A stretch of DNA of 55,447 bases from Opitutaceae bacterium BACL24 MAG-120322-bin51 (GTDB lineage: Bacteria; Verrucomicrobiota; Verrucomicrobiia; Opitutales; Coraliomargaritaceae): positions 1 through 55,447 of the forward strand of contig CAJJBN010000007.1 of NCBI GenBank assembly GCA_905182435.1. The letters are read 5' to 3'. Of the stretch, positions 39,301 through 48,707 are shown piece after piece. The translations under genes were made by a program, and so were the position numbers. Below the pieces are notes generated by a model. The model did not search any database. It had not been told where the DNA came from and worked only from the letters and a program-made list of their open reading frames with translations. Numbering within the stretch: the stretch's first letter is position 1; the number at the start of each line of letters is the position of its first letter.

Positions 39301-39395
39301 CACTCGCAGAAGCGGCACCCGCAGCGCTCGTCGAAGCCATTCAAGCCAAGCTGAAGGAACTACAACCAGCAGTCGCCCCATCGCCCCAGTCATAA
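36327..39395 (+). CDS. Large secreted TPR-repeat protein
   Basis: A 1022-residue protein with TTG start and a signal peptide (hydrophobic SIAALICLSGIAHVHA, cleavage likely before QDAS). Nearly all of the rest is tetratricopeptide-like helical hairpins, seen in segments such as QLEQAMPFLEELIKR, FADAIQSFDSLLQQYPTSLYAEDGLLRKGAAQF and DYELALKHFKRADD, with the BamD-like pattern of aromatic and YP residues. Such solenoids act as scaffolds for periplasmic complexes. It is the first gene of the ExbB/ExbD operon and lies 17 bp before the second TPR gene. The start is a rare codon without a clear ribosome site, so a slightly later start cannot be excluded. Confidence 0.85.
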   Translation: MLHPNQPSILLPRSIKQSLSIAALICLSGIAHVHAQDASQLGFSDLQAQANTLVEAGQLEQAMPFLEELIKRVEATDNSEIKLDFPIFLLGTAHIQRFVASQNGGELNQTLKWYDKLEQDYPDSPKVKDALLKKVDVLRILKREDDAIALMKKLLDGSYSFRLNLKQESKLLKDLTQIYYNKGDWKGGLPIFAKLMNTSRDFEDKAWAAAASFEAYVAEKRLDDAMALLPVLARESEVRYLPRLNVALLKSSDTMVAQARLSDAAILLNLIKTTDIMIEHNQESVANKLNKIKFNTDMGRNSEATERLKQEVKNLEATITQLRKLPTLRNELLVRRARNYTKTARRYEAFWMFFDLMTENPKDKQTEFFTYATFSNALQLKKAETAITVGRSYRRQFPQGDYYSDISIALVSTLKDKGDTTEYVQIAQDFLDSRPLDTASSNMLALWAGHKMENALFADIIQQCNSWLNLHQNPIFEDGLFYWRGISELQTSKFADAIQSFDSLLQQYPTSLYAEDGLLRKGAAQFYAQDFEAARETLYSYTKKYPRGNALDQAYYFLGEVENLAGDYELALKHFKRADDITTLQDIHDGAAFSMGKIYELLQRYEDMAVHFKAYTERFGEDGRLTDAIFELGRAYEFLRQPNEMLALYRKYIEQFANAPENAGVDTLIEGYAEKYNTNQVTLKKTVEFLDRLDNDIEFRTQIVTDRGYLFEYFYVNSDLDQTLYNRLRNHPQFGEWLVQDLAPINEVIAIYRKQLADYPTETPVEFFRDQLAQFKAAKQRVAEARMLMGLYRSDVELAPTKSYDRAFFSEVTPRVLLYIADYSRADRLDFAIEAWNEVLATYPTDDAAIVSYMRLADVSNQRGDKPSALNYLEAIQAQFPGTPKLPGVILRQGELLSSMGRGEEAREKYQYILRVPDWRGLVHARALFQTGEAYMAESKYAEAHGFFERTFLGYSQFSEWCARAYLADAEALLGMGAKADAIATLTEANETLAEAAPAALVEAIQAKLKELQPAVAPSPQS

Positions 39396-39412
39396 CAGCC
39401 TCACACAAACGG

Positions 39413-40528
39413 ATGCGTTACTTCTCACTCAAAGCCCTGCTCATCGCAGCCCTCTCTATCGGTTTCTCACTCTCCGGTTTTGCAGAAAATGCCTACTGGA
39501 CAGAATTTGGCAATCAACCCGTCTATATTCAGCAAGTCAACGGACGCTCGAAGCAGACACTTAAATTTATCGATTATAAAGATGGCATGTTGGTTGCGGA
39601 AATAACGATTGATGGCAGTGTCGGCGAAATGTCCCTCCCCGTCAGCGAATCGATGGTCAAAACGCTGCGCTTAGACTTGGGCGAGATACAAAAAGCAAAC
39701 AAACTGATTCAGCGGGGCAACTACGCTGGTGCGGTCAAAGTACTCCGCCAAAAGGTCTATCCATTGGTTAAATTTACTGAGGTGCCGGAGTTATTCAGCC
39801 AATTACACTCCCCGGTCCGCAGCTTAATCAGCAGCCTTATCAGCGCAGGCGAACTCGCCGAAGCAGACGATCTGCTCAGTCGCATCGCCCTGGATAAGGT
39901 CGATATCAAATATAGCCAACTGAGCATCCAATTGATGAATGCGTATCTCGCAGAGGAAGCGTTCAAAGCCGCGGGACGAATCGCCGGTCAACTGCCTAAA
40001 AGTGGCGCGTACGCTTCCAATATCTCCCAAGTCGTCAATGCGGCCGATGCCCTACGCGGTGCAGGTGAATATGAAGCGGTGATTCCACTGTATAAGGAAA
40101 TCGAGAGTTCTGTCCCTGAAGATGTGCGCAAGAATGTGCGTATGTGGCTGGCCTACAGCTTGGTGCTGGCCGACCGTGTCGATGAAGCCTCTCCGATGAT
40201 CGACAGCATGCAAGAGCCCGCGCCGAACGATCGCCTATTTTCACTCTACAAATTGCTGCAAGGCTCGCGCGAACACCGCAACAAGCAATACGGCCAAGCC
40301 CTCGACGTGCTCACTCGTGGATTCGTTCGCGCGCAAACTTCTTACGTCTGGGTGCCAGAGATGCTCTACCTGATCGGCGATTGCTACAAACAAGCCAAAG
40401 ATCCGACTGCCGCACGGAATGTCTGGTTCGAAATCACGGCGCTTTATCCCGATTCACCATGGGCCACGCGTGCCGCCGAATCACTCAGCAAACTGCCAAA
40501 GCCAGAACCCGCGCCGCCAAGCAGTTAA
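39413..40528 (+). CDS. Secreted TPR-like protein
   Basis: A 371-residue protein from ATG 39413 (MRYFSLKALLIAALSIGFSLS), which gives a clean signal peptide with cleavage after GFA. A reading frame open further upstream is not coding-like. The N-terminal part (NAYWTEFGNQPVYIQQVNG, then KQTLKFIDYKDGMLVAEI) looks like a small beta-rich domain, and the rest are TPR-like hairpins (LIQRGNYAGAVKVLRQKVYPL; QYGQALDVLTRGFVRAQTSY). It starts 17 bp after the larger TPR gene and precedes exbB. It probably acts in the periplasm with the large TPR protein. Confidence 0.82.
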   Translation: MRYFSLKALLIAALSIGFSLSGFAENAYWTEFGNQPVYIQQVNGRSKQTLKFIDYKDGMLVAEITIDGSVGEMSLPVSESMVKTLRLDLGEIQKANKLIQRGNYAGAVKVLRQKVYPLVKFTEVPELFSQLHSPVRSLISSLISAGELAEADDLLSRIALDKVDIKYSQLSIQLMNAYLAEEAFKAAGRIAGQLPKSGAYASNISQVVNAADALRGAGEYEAVIPLYKEIESSVPEDVRKNVRMWLAYSLVLADRVDEASPMIDSMQEPAPNDRLFSLYKLLQGSREHRNKQYGQALDVLTRGFVRAQTSYVWVPEMLYLIGDCYKQAKDPTAARNVWFEITALYPDSPWATRAAESLSKLPKPEPAPPSS

Positions 40529-40586
40529 TCAATCACTTCACAAAATAACAACACACTCAAACCTCAGTCTTTAATATCAAACCGTC

Positions 40587-41387
<801 letters not shown>

Positions 41388-41412
41388 TCCAAACACCTGC
41401 GATTACTAACCG

Positions 41413-41817
41413 ATGAAAACATGGTCCCCAGAAGAAGTTGATCCGGAGTTTGAACTGACTCCAATGATTGACATCGTGTTCCTGCTCATCGCGTTTTTCA
41501 TGACATTGATCAGCTTCATTAGCGCCGAACTCATCGAACTCAAGCTACCGGATGCCAATCAGTCGAGCATCCCAGAAGAACCAGGCGAACGCCAATACAT
41601 CTCCGTTGATATCAGCGGCCAAGCCTATCTCGGTTCGACTCCAATCAGCTACGAAGCACTGCCCCAAGCATTAGCCGCCGGGCGCGCGGCTCAGCCCACT
41701 CTGAAGGTGTTTCTTCGGGCTGACGCCAAAACGGCACACCGTCATGTCAACCGCGTCATGGAGGCCTGCGCTGAAGCAGGCATCTTTGACCTCATTTTTG
41801 CCTCCAATAAAAATTAA
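41413..41817 (+). CDS. ExbD/TolR-family protein, first copy
   Basis: A 134-residue protein with one N-terminal transmembrane helix. The segment FELTPMIDIVFLLIAFFMT carries the essential proton-path aspartate (residue 20). A periplasmic domain of about 90 residues follows, with the family's VFLRADAKTAHRHVNRVMEAC motif near the C-terminus. It is followed by a second exbD after only a few bases, so the pair is translated together. In known complexes ExbD works as a dimer, so two different copies suggest a heterodimer. Confidence 0.92.
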   Translation: MKTWSPEEVDPEFELTPMIDIVFLLIAFFMTLISFISAELIELKLPDANQSSIPEEPGERQYISVDISGQAYLGSTPISYEALPQALAAGRAAQPTLKVFLRADAKTAHRHVNRVMEACAEAGIFDLIFASNKN

Positions 41818-41820
41818 ACT

Positions 41821-42255
41821 GTGGCTGCTGTTAACAAAGTTTTAGAATCAGAAGATAAAGTCGATATCACACCGATGATCGACATCGTGTTCTTGCTGCT
41901 GGTTTATTTCATGTTTTTGCCGCTGCAACAAGAGGCAGATGTGGGGATCAAACTACCCAGTGCGACCCCGCCTGCTGAGAACCTCAAATTGCCCAGCGAG
42001 CATGTCATCGAGATCTTCCCGAATGGCTTGATTCTCCTCAATGGTGCACCAATGGACGCTTCGGATGACCGTGTCATGGCACGCCTCTCAACCACGCTCA
42101 CCCGACTACGTATGTCATCGGACCGTGTGGGCGATGATATTGTGGTCAAGATTCAGGCCGACCCGGACTCACCGCATCAACGTTCAATCGATGCCCTGAA
42201 TGCCTGCGCCAAGGCTGACATTACTAAAGTCTCGTTCTCCGCATACGCGCTCTAG
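41821..42255 (+). CDS. ExbD/TolR-family protein, second copy
   Basis: A 144-residue ExbD-like protein with a GTG start 4 bp after the first copy. VDITPMIDIVFLLLVYFMF holds the membrane aspartate at residue 21. The periplasmic part differs clearly from the first copy (SATPPAENLKLPSEHVIEIF; VVKIQADPDSPHQRSIDAL), so the two are diverged paralogues rather than a recent duplication. It is followed after about 100 bp by the vWA-like anchored protein. Confidence 0.92.
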   Translation: MAAVNKVLESEDKVDITPMIDIVFLLLVYFMFLPLQQEADVGIKLPSATPPAENLKLPSEHVIEIFPNGLILLNGAPMDASDDRVMARLSTTLTRLRMSSDRVGDDIVVKIQADPDSPHQRSIDALNACAKADITKVSFSAYAL

Positions 42256-42355
42256 TCATGATCGATAGATCTGATTCGACCCCACGCGTTCGGTTGTAAC
42301 AACCGGCTTTGTTTGGTCGACTGCCCAAAAAACGTTCACTTATAATCTCTCCCAG

Positions 42356-43738
42356 ATGCTGCCTCCTACCAAAAAACGAAAAATAAATCCGCTGCTGCTG
42401 AAGGTGATCTTTATCAGTGTAGCTATTCATCTACTTGCAGCGCTTATTCTCGGAAGTATCACGATCTACAAATTTGTCGTTCCCTCTGAGGCACAATTCG
42501 AAGAGCCGCCCGTCGTGGAGCAAGAAGAACCACCACCACCGGTCAAAGTGCAGATTAGACCGCAGCAACCCAAGCAGCAACAGGCTCAGCGCCTGACCAT
42601 GCGCCCGGTGGCCAACATCGCAGTGGCGAATGTGGACGTCAATTTGCCTAACATGGAGCAGAACTTCACCGTCAGCACCGGCCTCGGTGGCATGGGCGGC
42701 GGCAGCCTACTTGGCGGCACCCGTGGTAATATCGGCATGGGCTTGTCCGATGTCAGCGTGTTCGGCCTCAAGTCGCGCGCCGAGCGTATCCTATTTGTGA
42801 TCGATGCGAACCGCCAGATGGTCACCGATAAAAAAGGCGGCCTCAACAGCTACAAGATCATTAAAGACGAAATCACCGACATGGTCGGCAATCTGTCGGC
42901 AGGCACCCTGTTTAACGTGATGTTACAAGACCGCACCAAGATGATGCTGTTCAAGCCGCAACTCGTGTCCGCAGGCTCAGAGGTGCACCAGCAACTGATT
43001 CAATGGATCAATCCAATCAATGCCAGCGCAACTAATGTAGGGCTCGAAGGCAACCGTCTGGCGAAAAAGCCGCAACTCAAAACCCTGAATGGAGAAGCGG
43101 TCAACACTGCTATACGCCACGGATGGCGAGGTAATGAGACTGGCTTCATCACACAAGTGGCGCTCGAACAAAACGTCGATGCGATCTTCTTCATCACTGG
43201 CTACCACCGCGGTTTTGAAACCATTCGCCGCACACTCAACGAGCGCGAGGAAGCTGAATGGCAGCGTAAAATAGCAAAGCGCGACTACATCAAACAACTC
43301 GCAGCGCATAAGCTCGAAATCCCTAAAATGCAGGCCAAAGTCAAAGCCGAGATGGCCAAAATCAACGCTGATCGTAAGAAGAAGGGCCAACCACCACGCG
43401 TGTTAGAACAACGCTGGGGCGTCTACTCCAATGCCAATGAACTCGGACTCAAATGGCCCCCCAACACCAACCATCCTGGCTTTAAACCAAGTCATGAAAT
43501 TAGGGACAGCGATGTTTCCAAATATTTCCGCAAGCTAATCGATGAACTCTACGAAGACCACGACAAGCCCGTGCCCTCGGCCAACGTGGTGCTCTTTCTT
43601 GCGGGTGATGAAGCCTTCAGTGACGCTGCAAAAAAACAGCTGGATCAATACGTGCGCTTCTTCCGCGGCAAAAATCGCGTGATCCGTGGCCTAAACGAGA
43701 TCTCAAGCGCGCGTAGCTCGAAGAAAACGAAGAACTAA
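42356..43738 (+). CDS. TonB-like anchored protein with a degenerate vWA-type domain
   Basis: A 460-residue protein. A basic N-terminus (PPTKKRKINPLLLK) is followed by one transmembrane helix at about residues 15-38. A Pro/Glu/Gln-rich periplasmic stretch follows at 43-80 (EEPPVVEQEEPPPPVKVQIR), all as in TonB. A Gly-rich segment (108-128) leads to AERILFVIDANRQMVTDK, which resembles the first strand and metal site of a von Willebrand A domain, but DANRQ replaces the DxSxS motif. A Lys/Glu-rich helical insertion (about residues 290-350) and a long C-terminal part follow. No TonB C-terminal domain is visible. It closes the TPR/ExbB/ExbD operon, so it is the likely partner moved by the stator. 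Confidence 0.65.
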   Translation: MLPPTKKRKINPLLLKVIFISVAIHLLAALILGSITIYKFVVPSEAQFEEPPVVEQEEPPPPVKVQIRPQQPKQQQAQRLTMRPVANIAVANVDVNLPNMEQNFTVSTGLGGMGGGSLLGGTRGNIGMGLSDVSVFGLKSRAERILFVIDANRQMVTDKKGGLNSYKIIKDEITDMVGNLSAGTLFNVMLQDRTKMMLFKPQLVSAGSEVHQQLIQWINPINASATNVGLEGNRLAKKPQLKTLNGEAVNTAIRHGWRGNETGFITQVALEQNVDAIFFITGYHRGFETIRRTLNEREEAEWQRKIAKRDYIKQLAAHKLEIPKMQAKVKAEMAKINADRKKKGQPPRVLEQRWGVYSNANELGLKWPPNTNHPGFKPSHEIRDSDVSKYFRKLIDELYEDHDKPVPSANVVLFLAGDEAFSDAAKKQLDQYVRFFRGKNRVIRGLNEISSARSSKKTKN

Positions 43739-43773
43739 GCCGGCAGCGCCGCGTCCCTCCCCACTTTCAAACA

Positions 43774-43806
43774 AAAGGCAGTCGAACATTCGGCTGCCTT
43801 TTTTGT
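43774..43806 (+). terminator. Rho-independent terminator of the TPR/ExbBD operon
   Basis: The stem AAAGGCAGTCGAA / TTCGGCTGCCTTT (one G-T type mismatch) with loop CAT is followed by a T tract. It lies 36 bp after the last operon gene. Confidence 0.85.
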
Positions 43807-43813
43807 GCCCTAT

Positions 43814-43882
43814 AGGAGTGTGGGCGACTCGCCCACGTTGAGCCTATGTTAATCCACATGAGGGGGGGTCGCCCTCACTCCT
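43814..43882. repeat. Palindromic intergenic repeat element, two hairpins
   Basis: A 69-bp element of the same family as 5209-5277, with ends AGGAGTG and CACTCCT. Its first palindrome is GTGGGCGACTCGCCCAC at 43820-43836. The second half has a decayed hairpin (GAGGGGGGGTCGCCCTC). It lies between two convergent genes, directly after the operon terminator. Confidence 0.8.
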
Positions 43883-43887
43883 TAAAC

Positions 43888-44295
43888 CTAAAATCCAGCC
43901 TGCGGGATCAGTCCATCGGTCAGTGATTTCGCAGCCTGATCTTTCAATGAATCAGACGCGGCAGCGGTCAATTCCTGCTCAACGTCATCAATCACTGCAG
44001 ACACTTCCTCCATCGCTTCGGCCTGAATCTCAGCAACTTTATCTTCGACGGCAGCGACGGCCTCGGCTTGCATATCCCCTACTTCCTCTTGAACCGCCTC
44101 TATCGTTTCGGCGACTTCTTCTTGGGCGGCTTCGACGATGGCATCGACCTCTTGCAGCGCTTCAGCGACGACGGCAGCTGAGGCTGCGTCCTTTTCAACA
44201 GGAGCAGGTGCAGAGACTTCGAGCTCTTTCTTACCGCATGCAGCGAGCAGGACAGTAACAGCGAGCAGGGACAGGACAGGTGTGTTTGGTTTCAT
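43888..44295 (-). CDS. Ala/Glu-rich lipoprotein
   Basis: A 135-residue predicted lipoprotein from ATG 44295 (MKPNTPVLSLLAVTVLLAAC), with lipobox LAAC at residues 17-20. The mature part is a long Ala/Glu/Val-rich helical stretch with heptad-like repeats (VEKDAASAAVVAEALQEVD; EEVAETIEAVQEEVGDMQAE), ending SLTDGLIPQAGF. A coiled-coil or amphipathic helix attached to a membrane is likely. An upstream in-frame ATG would precede the signal peptide by 27 residues without support. I do not recognise a family. Confidence 0.75.
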   Translation of the reverse strand: MKPNTPVLSLLAVTVLLAACGKKELEVSAPAPVEKDAASAAVVAEALQEVDAIVEAAQEEVAETIEAVQEEVGDMQAEAVAAVEDKVAEIQAEAMEEVSAVIDDVEQELTAAASDSLKDQAAKSLTDGLIPQAGF

Positions 44296-44500
44296 AATGC
44301 TATCGGTATTTTGATTGTGTGAATGAGAATCGTAAATATAACCGAATAGTTCGCGAGCACCACCGCAATTGAGCATTTTCTTAGATAAAATAAAAAACGA
44401 GTAGAGCCGTTAATAACGTTAATGCACGTTAATCTGTTCTCAGAATGGATTGATAAATAGGAGTTTATAAATCCCTATAAAGCACCTGCTCGACTGCGAT
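44296..44500. other. Short gap with ACGTTAAT motifs
   Basis: Two direct ACGTTAAT copies lie at 44416-44423 and 44426-44433. A perfect 14-bp palindrome ACGTTAATTAACGT lies close by at 44532-44545, inside the adjacent symporter remnant. No gene is evident in the gap. Confidence 0.4.
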
Positions 44501-44821
44501 TCAGTCCCCAATATGGCGGTGGCTCTGATTTACGTTAATTAACGTCCATTGACGGTTGAAGGAATTTCGTGTGATTCTGGCGAATTTAGGATAAAAAAAG
44601 CGGCCGTCCCTGTAAAGAGAGGGCCCGACGAACTGCTCAGTGGAGATATTGGCAGCGATCAGCGAGAAACCGACCAGCCACCAAGTGAGGCCACGACCGG
44701 CCAAGAAATAATCAGCTGCGCCTTGGTCTCCGGATGTGTCTTCGTCTCGGCTCTTCCAGATACCGAGACCAATGACGCCAACCACGGCGATGATAAATAA
44801 TGAGACTTCTAAGATGTTCAT
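44501..44821 (-). pseudogene. N-terminal remnant of a sodium:solute symporter (SSF family)
   Basis: The minus-strand frame from ATG 44821 begins with a membrane helix (EVSLFIIAVVGVIGLGIW), then DYFLAGRGLTWWLVGFSLIA followed by ANISTEQFVG. This is the first-helices signature of SSF/SGLT-type sodium symporters, which are normally about 500 residues or longer. After about 70 residues the similarity stops and the frame ends at 44501 in unrelated sequence. No further symporter part is present on either side. It is a truncated remnant, probably left after a deletion. Confidence 0.7.
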
Positions 44822-45063
44822 AGGGTATTTTTGTTATAGTTGATCTGTCCAAGCGGCTATTCCGCTAATGAAGTGAGCTTTCGACACATCACACTCAAGT
44901 AAAAAATCGACTATGTCACTAGACAGTGATTCTCCTCAGCGCAGCAATGTCATAGAATAACGTACAGTTATGATTACAAGTGCAGAGTGCCCTCCCCAAA
45001 TCGGTGCATTTATTAATTGTGCCGGTAGTCACTGGCTGCGCGCTCGCCGCTTCTACTAGCTTT
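44822..45063. other. Intergenic gap upstream of the symporter remnant
   Basis: About 240 bp of AT-rich sequence between the symporter remnant and the end of the helicase gene. I see no gene, repeat or clear terminator. Confidence 0.5.
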
Positions 45064-48000
45064 TTACGCCAACAGGCCCTTGATATCTTCTAGACTGACC
45101 TTTGCGTTGGCTGCCTCACTCTCTTCGAACAGTTCCTTCAATATCTCGGCCTTCTTCGCTTGCAGTTCGATCACCTTCTCTTCCACCGTGTTCGCGGCGA
45201 TCAGCTTAATGCTGGTCACCACCCTCTCCTGCCCAATCCGGTGCGCCCGGTCAGTTGCCTGTGCCTCAGCTGCTGGATTCCACCACGGGTCGTAGTGCAC
45301 CACCGTGTCCGCGCCGGTTAGATTGAGACCCGTGCCGCCTGCCTTGAGTGAGATCAGAAACACCGGAATGCTTTCGTCCTCATTAAAGGTGTCACACATC
45401 GCGAGCCGGTTCTTGGTCTTGCCGTCGAGGTAGCAGAACTTATGGCCCTTCTCAGTCAAATGCTGGGCAAGCAACTTAAGCGCGGTCACAAAAGAGGAAA
45501 ACACCAAGATGCGACTGCCCGCATCAATACACTCATCGAGTACTTCGTCGAAGGCCGCTAGTTTGGCTGAATCGGCCGCCGGAAAGGTGTCGTCGATAAT
45601 GCGCGGATCGACACAGGCCTGACGTAAGCGCAACAGCTCGGTAAATGCGGCAAACTGCACGCGTCCAGCATTCGCGCCTGCCATCTCCAGATTAGATATT
45701 TCGCGACGCGTCTTTTCGAGCGTGTCGTTGTAAAAGCGCATTTGCTTCGACCCGAGTTCACAGAAGAAAGTCTTCTCGATCTTATCGGGCAATTCCGGCG
45801 CGACCTCTTTTTTGGTGCGTCTTAAGATGTAAGCAGCCGCGCGTTGTGTCTGCCGGCGCGAGTGCCACTCGCGTTCTTCCTGCGAGAGCTTCCCCGTGGC
45901 CTTGGTCACATAACCGGGCATCAGGAAAGCGAATAGCGAGAGCAAATCGTCGAGCGAGTTCTCCACTGGCGTACCAGTCAGTAAAAAGCGCCCTTTGCTG
46001 TGCAGGCGGGTCAGCGACTTGGCATTCTGCGAACGACGATTCTTTATGTGCTGCGCCTCATCGCCGATGACGACCGACCATTCCATGGTCGACAGCATCT
46101 CAATATCCTGGCGAAGCGTGCCGTAGGAAGTGACCACGATATCCACCTCCTCAAGTACCACTGGCTCTTTGGCCCGCTTAGTCCCATGATGCTTCGCCAC
46201 CTTGAGACCCGGCACAAAGCGCCCAGCCTCACGTATCCAATTCTCCACCAAACTTGCGGGGCACACCACCAGCGCCGGCAGCGCCTCGGTGTTGGTGCTG
46301 CGAATACACTCGATCAGACCAAGTGCCTGCAGCGTTTTACCTAGACCCATTTCGTCGGCCAGAATGCCGCCCAACTCATGACGATACAAATGCCACAACC
46401 ACGCCACACCGATGCGTTGATAAGTGCGTAGAATCGTATCAAAAGCCGGTCGGATTGGCGCGGCTTCGAGCGCACCCACTTGCTTGAGCGCACGGCTGCG
46501 GGATTGCCATGCCTGCGGCGGCCGCCAGCCCTCGACCAGCTCGTCCAGCAAATCTTCCACATCGACTAGCTCCTGCGTATCCAAGCGCTTCGAAAACGTC
46601 GCCGTGAAAGGTCGATCCGCCTGTCCGGAGACTGAGCGCTCGATCTGGTGCAAGCGCTCGACCGCAGCCCGATCCAGTAATGTGATTTGCGCGCCAGAGC
46701 CCTCATTCTCGACGTAACTGCGACCAGTCGCGATCGCGCGGCGTAGATCCGCCTCATCGCCCTCTTTGCAGAGCGTCACCTCCAGCGCAAAGCGGCCGTC
46801 CACCTCCTTGGTTTCGATCGCCGGCTCAGAAAGCTGCACATGTGCGAGTTTTTCCTCGAAACCATCGGTAAATTGCGCGCGCCATTGTTGCCGCAGTGCC
46901 TTCCAGTGGGCGGCGAGGAAATTGAGCGTCTTATGCCGATCTCGTAGCCACCATTTTCGATTCGACGGCTCGAGCATGAAACCCTCTAGCTTTAAAATGT
47001 TACGTAACGGCTTAATCGAATCATCATCGCGGCCCGCCGGCAATCGGATCGCCAAAAAGTTAGGTGAACCATCCACCACTACCCGATTAGTGGCGTATTG
47101 CTCCATCGAATCCGCAACCGCCTTCGCGACGGGATAATCCCCCGGACGCCTCTTCCACGTACCTTGCGCACGAGCTTCAGCGATGCGCCGCAGGTTGGGC
47201 TTCGACTTTTCTCGCAGGCTGATAGTACGACTCAAAATCGGCCGTTTCAGCTCGTCCGGTACCGCGACCACCTCAGCCTCATCATCCTCTGCCGGATCTG
47301 CTTGTTTGAGAAATTCGTGTACGCCGGGCAACTCGTCGCCCTGCCACTCGATCGGCGCATTCGGCTGCTTAACCCAATACACCGTCGGTTCATCGATCAG
47401 CGTGGCGAGCAAGCGGCGCAGGCGACCGCCAGTCAATTCCAACAGACTCGCGAGCTTGCCACCACACCACGACTCGACTAAAGCCAACGCAGCTTGTTGC
47501 GGCGCGGACGCAGCATAATTGCGCGTCGGGCTCAGTTGATTGAGTGGCACAATTTCACGCCCCGCCGCAGCATCGAGCTTCACCACGATGGCATCGCGCT
47601 CAGCCGCTGCTGGCAAATTGGGCGGCAAAAACACTAGCATGCGCAACGTATCACCGGCAGCTGACAGCTTGATCGAACGCACACCGCGCGACTTAGTTGC
47701 TTCCGACTCTGGCTCGGGTTCGGGTTCTGCCACGAAATCAGGGTGTGGCTGTGCTGCATGGGCCCGTTCGTGCTTGAGCGCTTCATAGTGCAGCGCAATG
47801 GCAATGGCATGCGCACAGACCTTGCGTCGGCGCCCTTCAAGGCAGTTGCAATGGTTGACCGCAAAAACAGTCGAGCGCAAATTCAACTTCGGCTGGTACG
47901 TATCGTCGATGCCGGCAACCGTACCCGTCAGGATCGGGCTCTCCCAGGCCACCGCGGTCACCGCGCCTGCCTCAAATAAGCGCTCGGCTTGCTTGAAGAC

Positions 48001-48069
48001 CAGCCCCCCAGCTAGTTCCAGCAGAAAGCTGCGGTCAAAGTCTGGAGGTAATTTGGATGGAGGTGGCAT
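45064..48069 (-). CDS. SNF2-family helicase with N-terminal SWIM zinc finger
   Basis: A 1001-residue Swi2/Snf2 ATPase, likely a DNA translocase. The N-terminus has a SWIM-type zinc motif with CxC at residues 74 and 76 and C85/H87 ([20 protein letters not shown]). The ATPase core lies in the C-terminal half: Walker [23 protein letters not shown] (DEAQ-type Walker B), [20 protein letters not shown], then the second RecA-like lobe with [40 protein letters not shown] and AHRIGQ. SWIM/SNF2 fusions occur in many bacteria, sometimes in defence loci, but the neighbours here do not support that. It is a single gene on the minus strand. Confidence 0.93.
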   Translation of the reverse strand: MPPPSKLPPDFDRSFLLELAGGLVFKQAERLFEAGAVTAVAWESPILTGTVAGIDDTYQPKLNLRSTVFAVNHCNCLEGRRRKVCAHAIAIALHYEALKHERAHAAQPHPDFVAEPEPEPESEATKSRGVRSIKLSAAGDTLRMLVFLPPNLPAAAERDAIVVKLDAAAGREIVPLNQLSPTRNYAASAPQQAALALVESWCGGKLASLLELTGGRLRRLLATLIDEPTVYWVKQPNAPIEWQGDELPGVHEFLKQADPAEDDEAEVVAVPDELKRPILSRTISLREKSKPNLRRIAEARAQGTWKRRPGDYPVAKAVADSMEQYATNRVVVDGSPNFLAIRLPAGRDDDSIKPLRNILKLEGFMLEPSNRKWWLRDRHKTLNFLAAHWKALRQQWRAQFTDGFEEKLAHVQLSEPAIETKEVDGRFALEVTLCKEGDEADLRRAIATGRSYVENEGSGAQITLLDRAAVERLHQIERSVSGQADRPFTATFSKRLDTQELVDVEDLLDELVEGWRPPQAWQSRSRALKQVGALEAAPIRPAFDTILRTYQRIGVAWLWHLYRHELGGILADEMGLGKTLQALGLIECIRSTNTEALPALVVCPASLVENWIREAGRFVPGLKVAKHHGTKRAKEPVVLEEVDIVVTSYGTLRQDIEMLSTMEWSVVIGDEAQHIKNRRSQNAKSLTRLHSKGRFLLTGTPVENSLDDLLSLFAFLMPGYVTKATGKLSQEEREWHSRRQTQRAAAYILRRTKKEVAPELPDKIEKTFFCELGSKQMRFYNDTLEKTRREISNLEMAGANAGRVQFAAFTELLRLRQACVDPRIIDDTFPAADSAKLAAFDEVLDECIDAGSRILVFSSFVTALKLLAQHLTEKGHKFCYLDGKTKNRLAMCDTFNEDESIPVFLISLKAGGTGLNLTGADTVVHYDPWWNPAAEAQATDRAHRIGQERVVTSIKLIAANTVEEKVIELQAKKAEILKELFEESEAANAKVSLEDIKGLLA

Positions 48070-48202
48070 AGCGGCTCAGCACGTTTGTGCTTCGAGAGCG
48101 GATGTCAAGGTGGAGTGCGCGTCATTCACCGGAAAGTGCCGCAGGTCTGCAGGCCGTCCCAACCACCATTGGATAGCTGCTCATCCATGGCTAACCACGA
48201 CC

Positions 48203-48643
48203 CTAGCCCTGTGACTCTGACAACTTGCGATCGGCTGAATATGCGCCGCCGCCAGCGATCACGAATGTCAGGCACACGAGCAATAGCATCAGTGGATATT
48301 CAATCCCCCCATCTTGGGCGAAAAACACCCCGTTATAGGTCGCAATAATCGCAACGGCCATCGTGCCGACCAGTGACACGCCAGCCAAGCGGGTCAGCAA
48401 ACCGACCAGCAACAACAGCCCACCAAAAAATTCAGTGCCACCTGCCAACGCAGCCATCAATACCCCCGGCTTCAAGCCGAGATTTTCGGCGAAAAACTGG
48501 CCAGTCCCTTCAAGCCCATAGCCGCCAAACCAACCGAATAGCTTCTGCGCGCCATGCGCTGCCATGGTTGCCCCGACGCCAATACGAATGGGTAAGAGTG
48601 CGATCTGATTATTTGTTTTAAGGAGTGTTTCGTTGATTTTCAT
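48203..48643 (-). CDS. DoxX family membrane protein
   Basis: A 146-residue four-helix membrane protein of the DoxX family from ATG 48643 (MKINETLLKTNNQIALLPIR). The motif RIGVGATMAAHGAQKLFGWFGG and GTEFFGGLLLLVGLLTRLAG are family-typical, and a helix YPLMLLLVCLTFVIAGGGAYSAD ends the protein. DoxX relatives are involved in thiol or quinone stress responses, where they often sit next to MarR-type regulators. That fits the gene 64 bp upstream. Confidence 0.85.
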   Translation of the reverse strand: MKINETLLKTNNQIALLPIRIGVGATMAAHGAQKLFGWFGGYGLEGTGQFFAENLGLKPGVLMAALAGGTEFFGGLLLLVGLLTRLAGVSLVGTMAVAIIATYNGVFFAQDGGIEYPLMLLLVCLTFVIAGGGAYSADRKLSESQG

Positions 48644-48707
48644 AATAGATTGCGTGGCATGCTTGAAGGATAGACTTGGCGTCAAGGCTCATGCTTAAAC
48701 GGCAGCG

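Noticed and set aside
45064..48069. Defence-island reading of the SNF2/SWIM helicase
   Set aside because: The neighbours are a lipoprotein, a symporter remnant, DoxX and MarR, none of which is a known defence partner.
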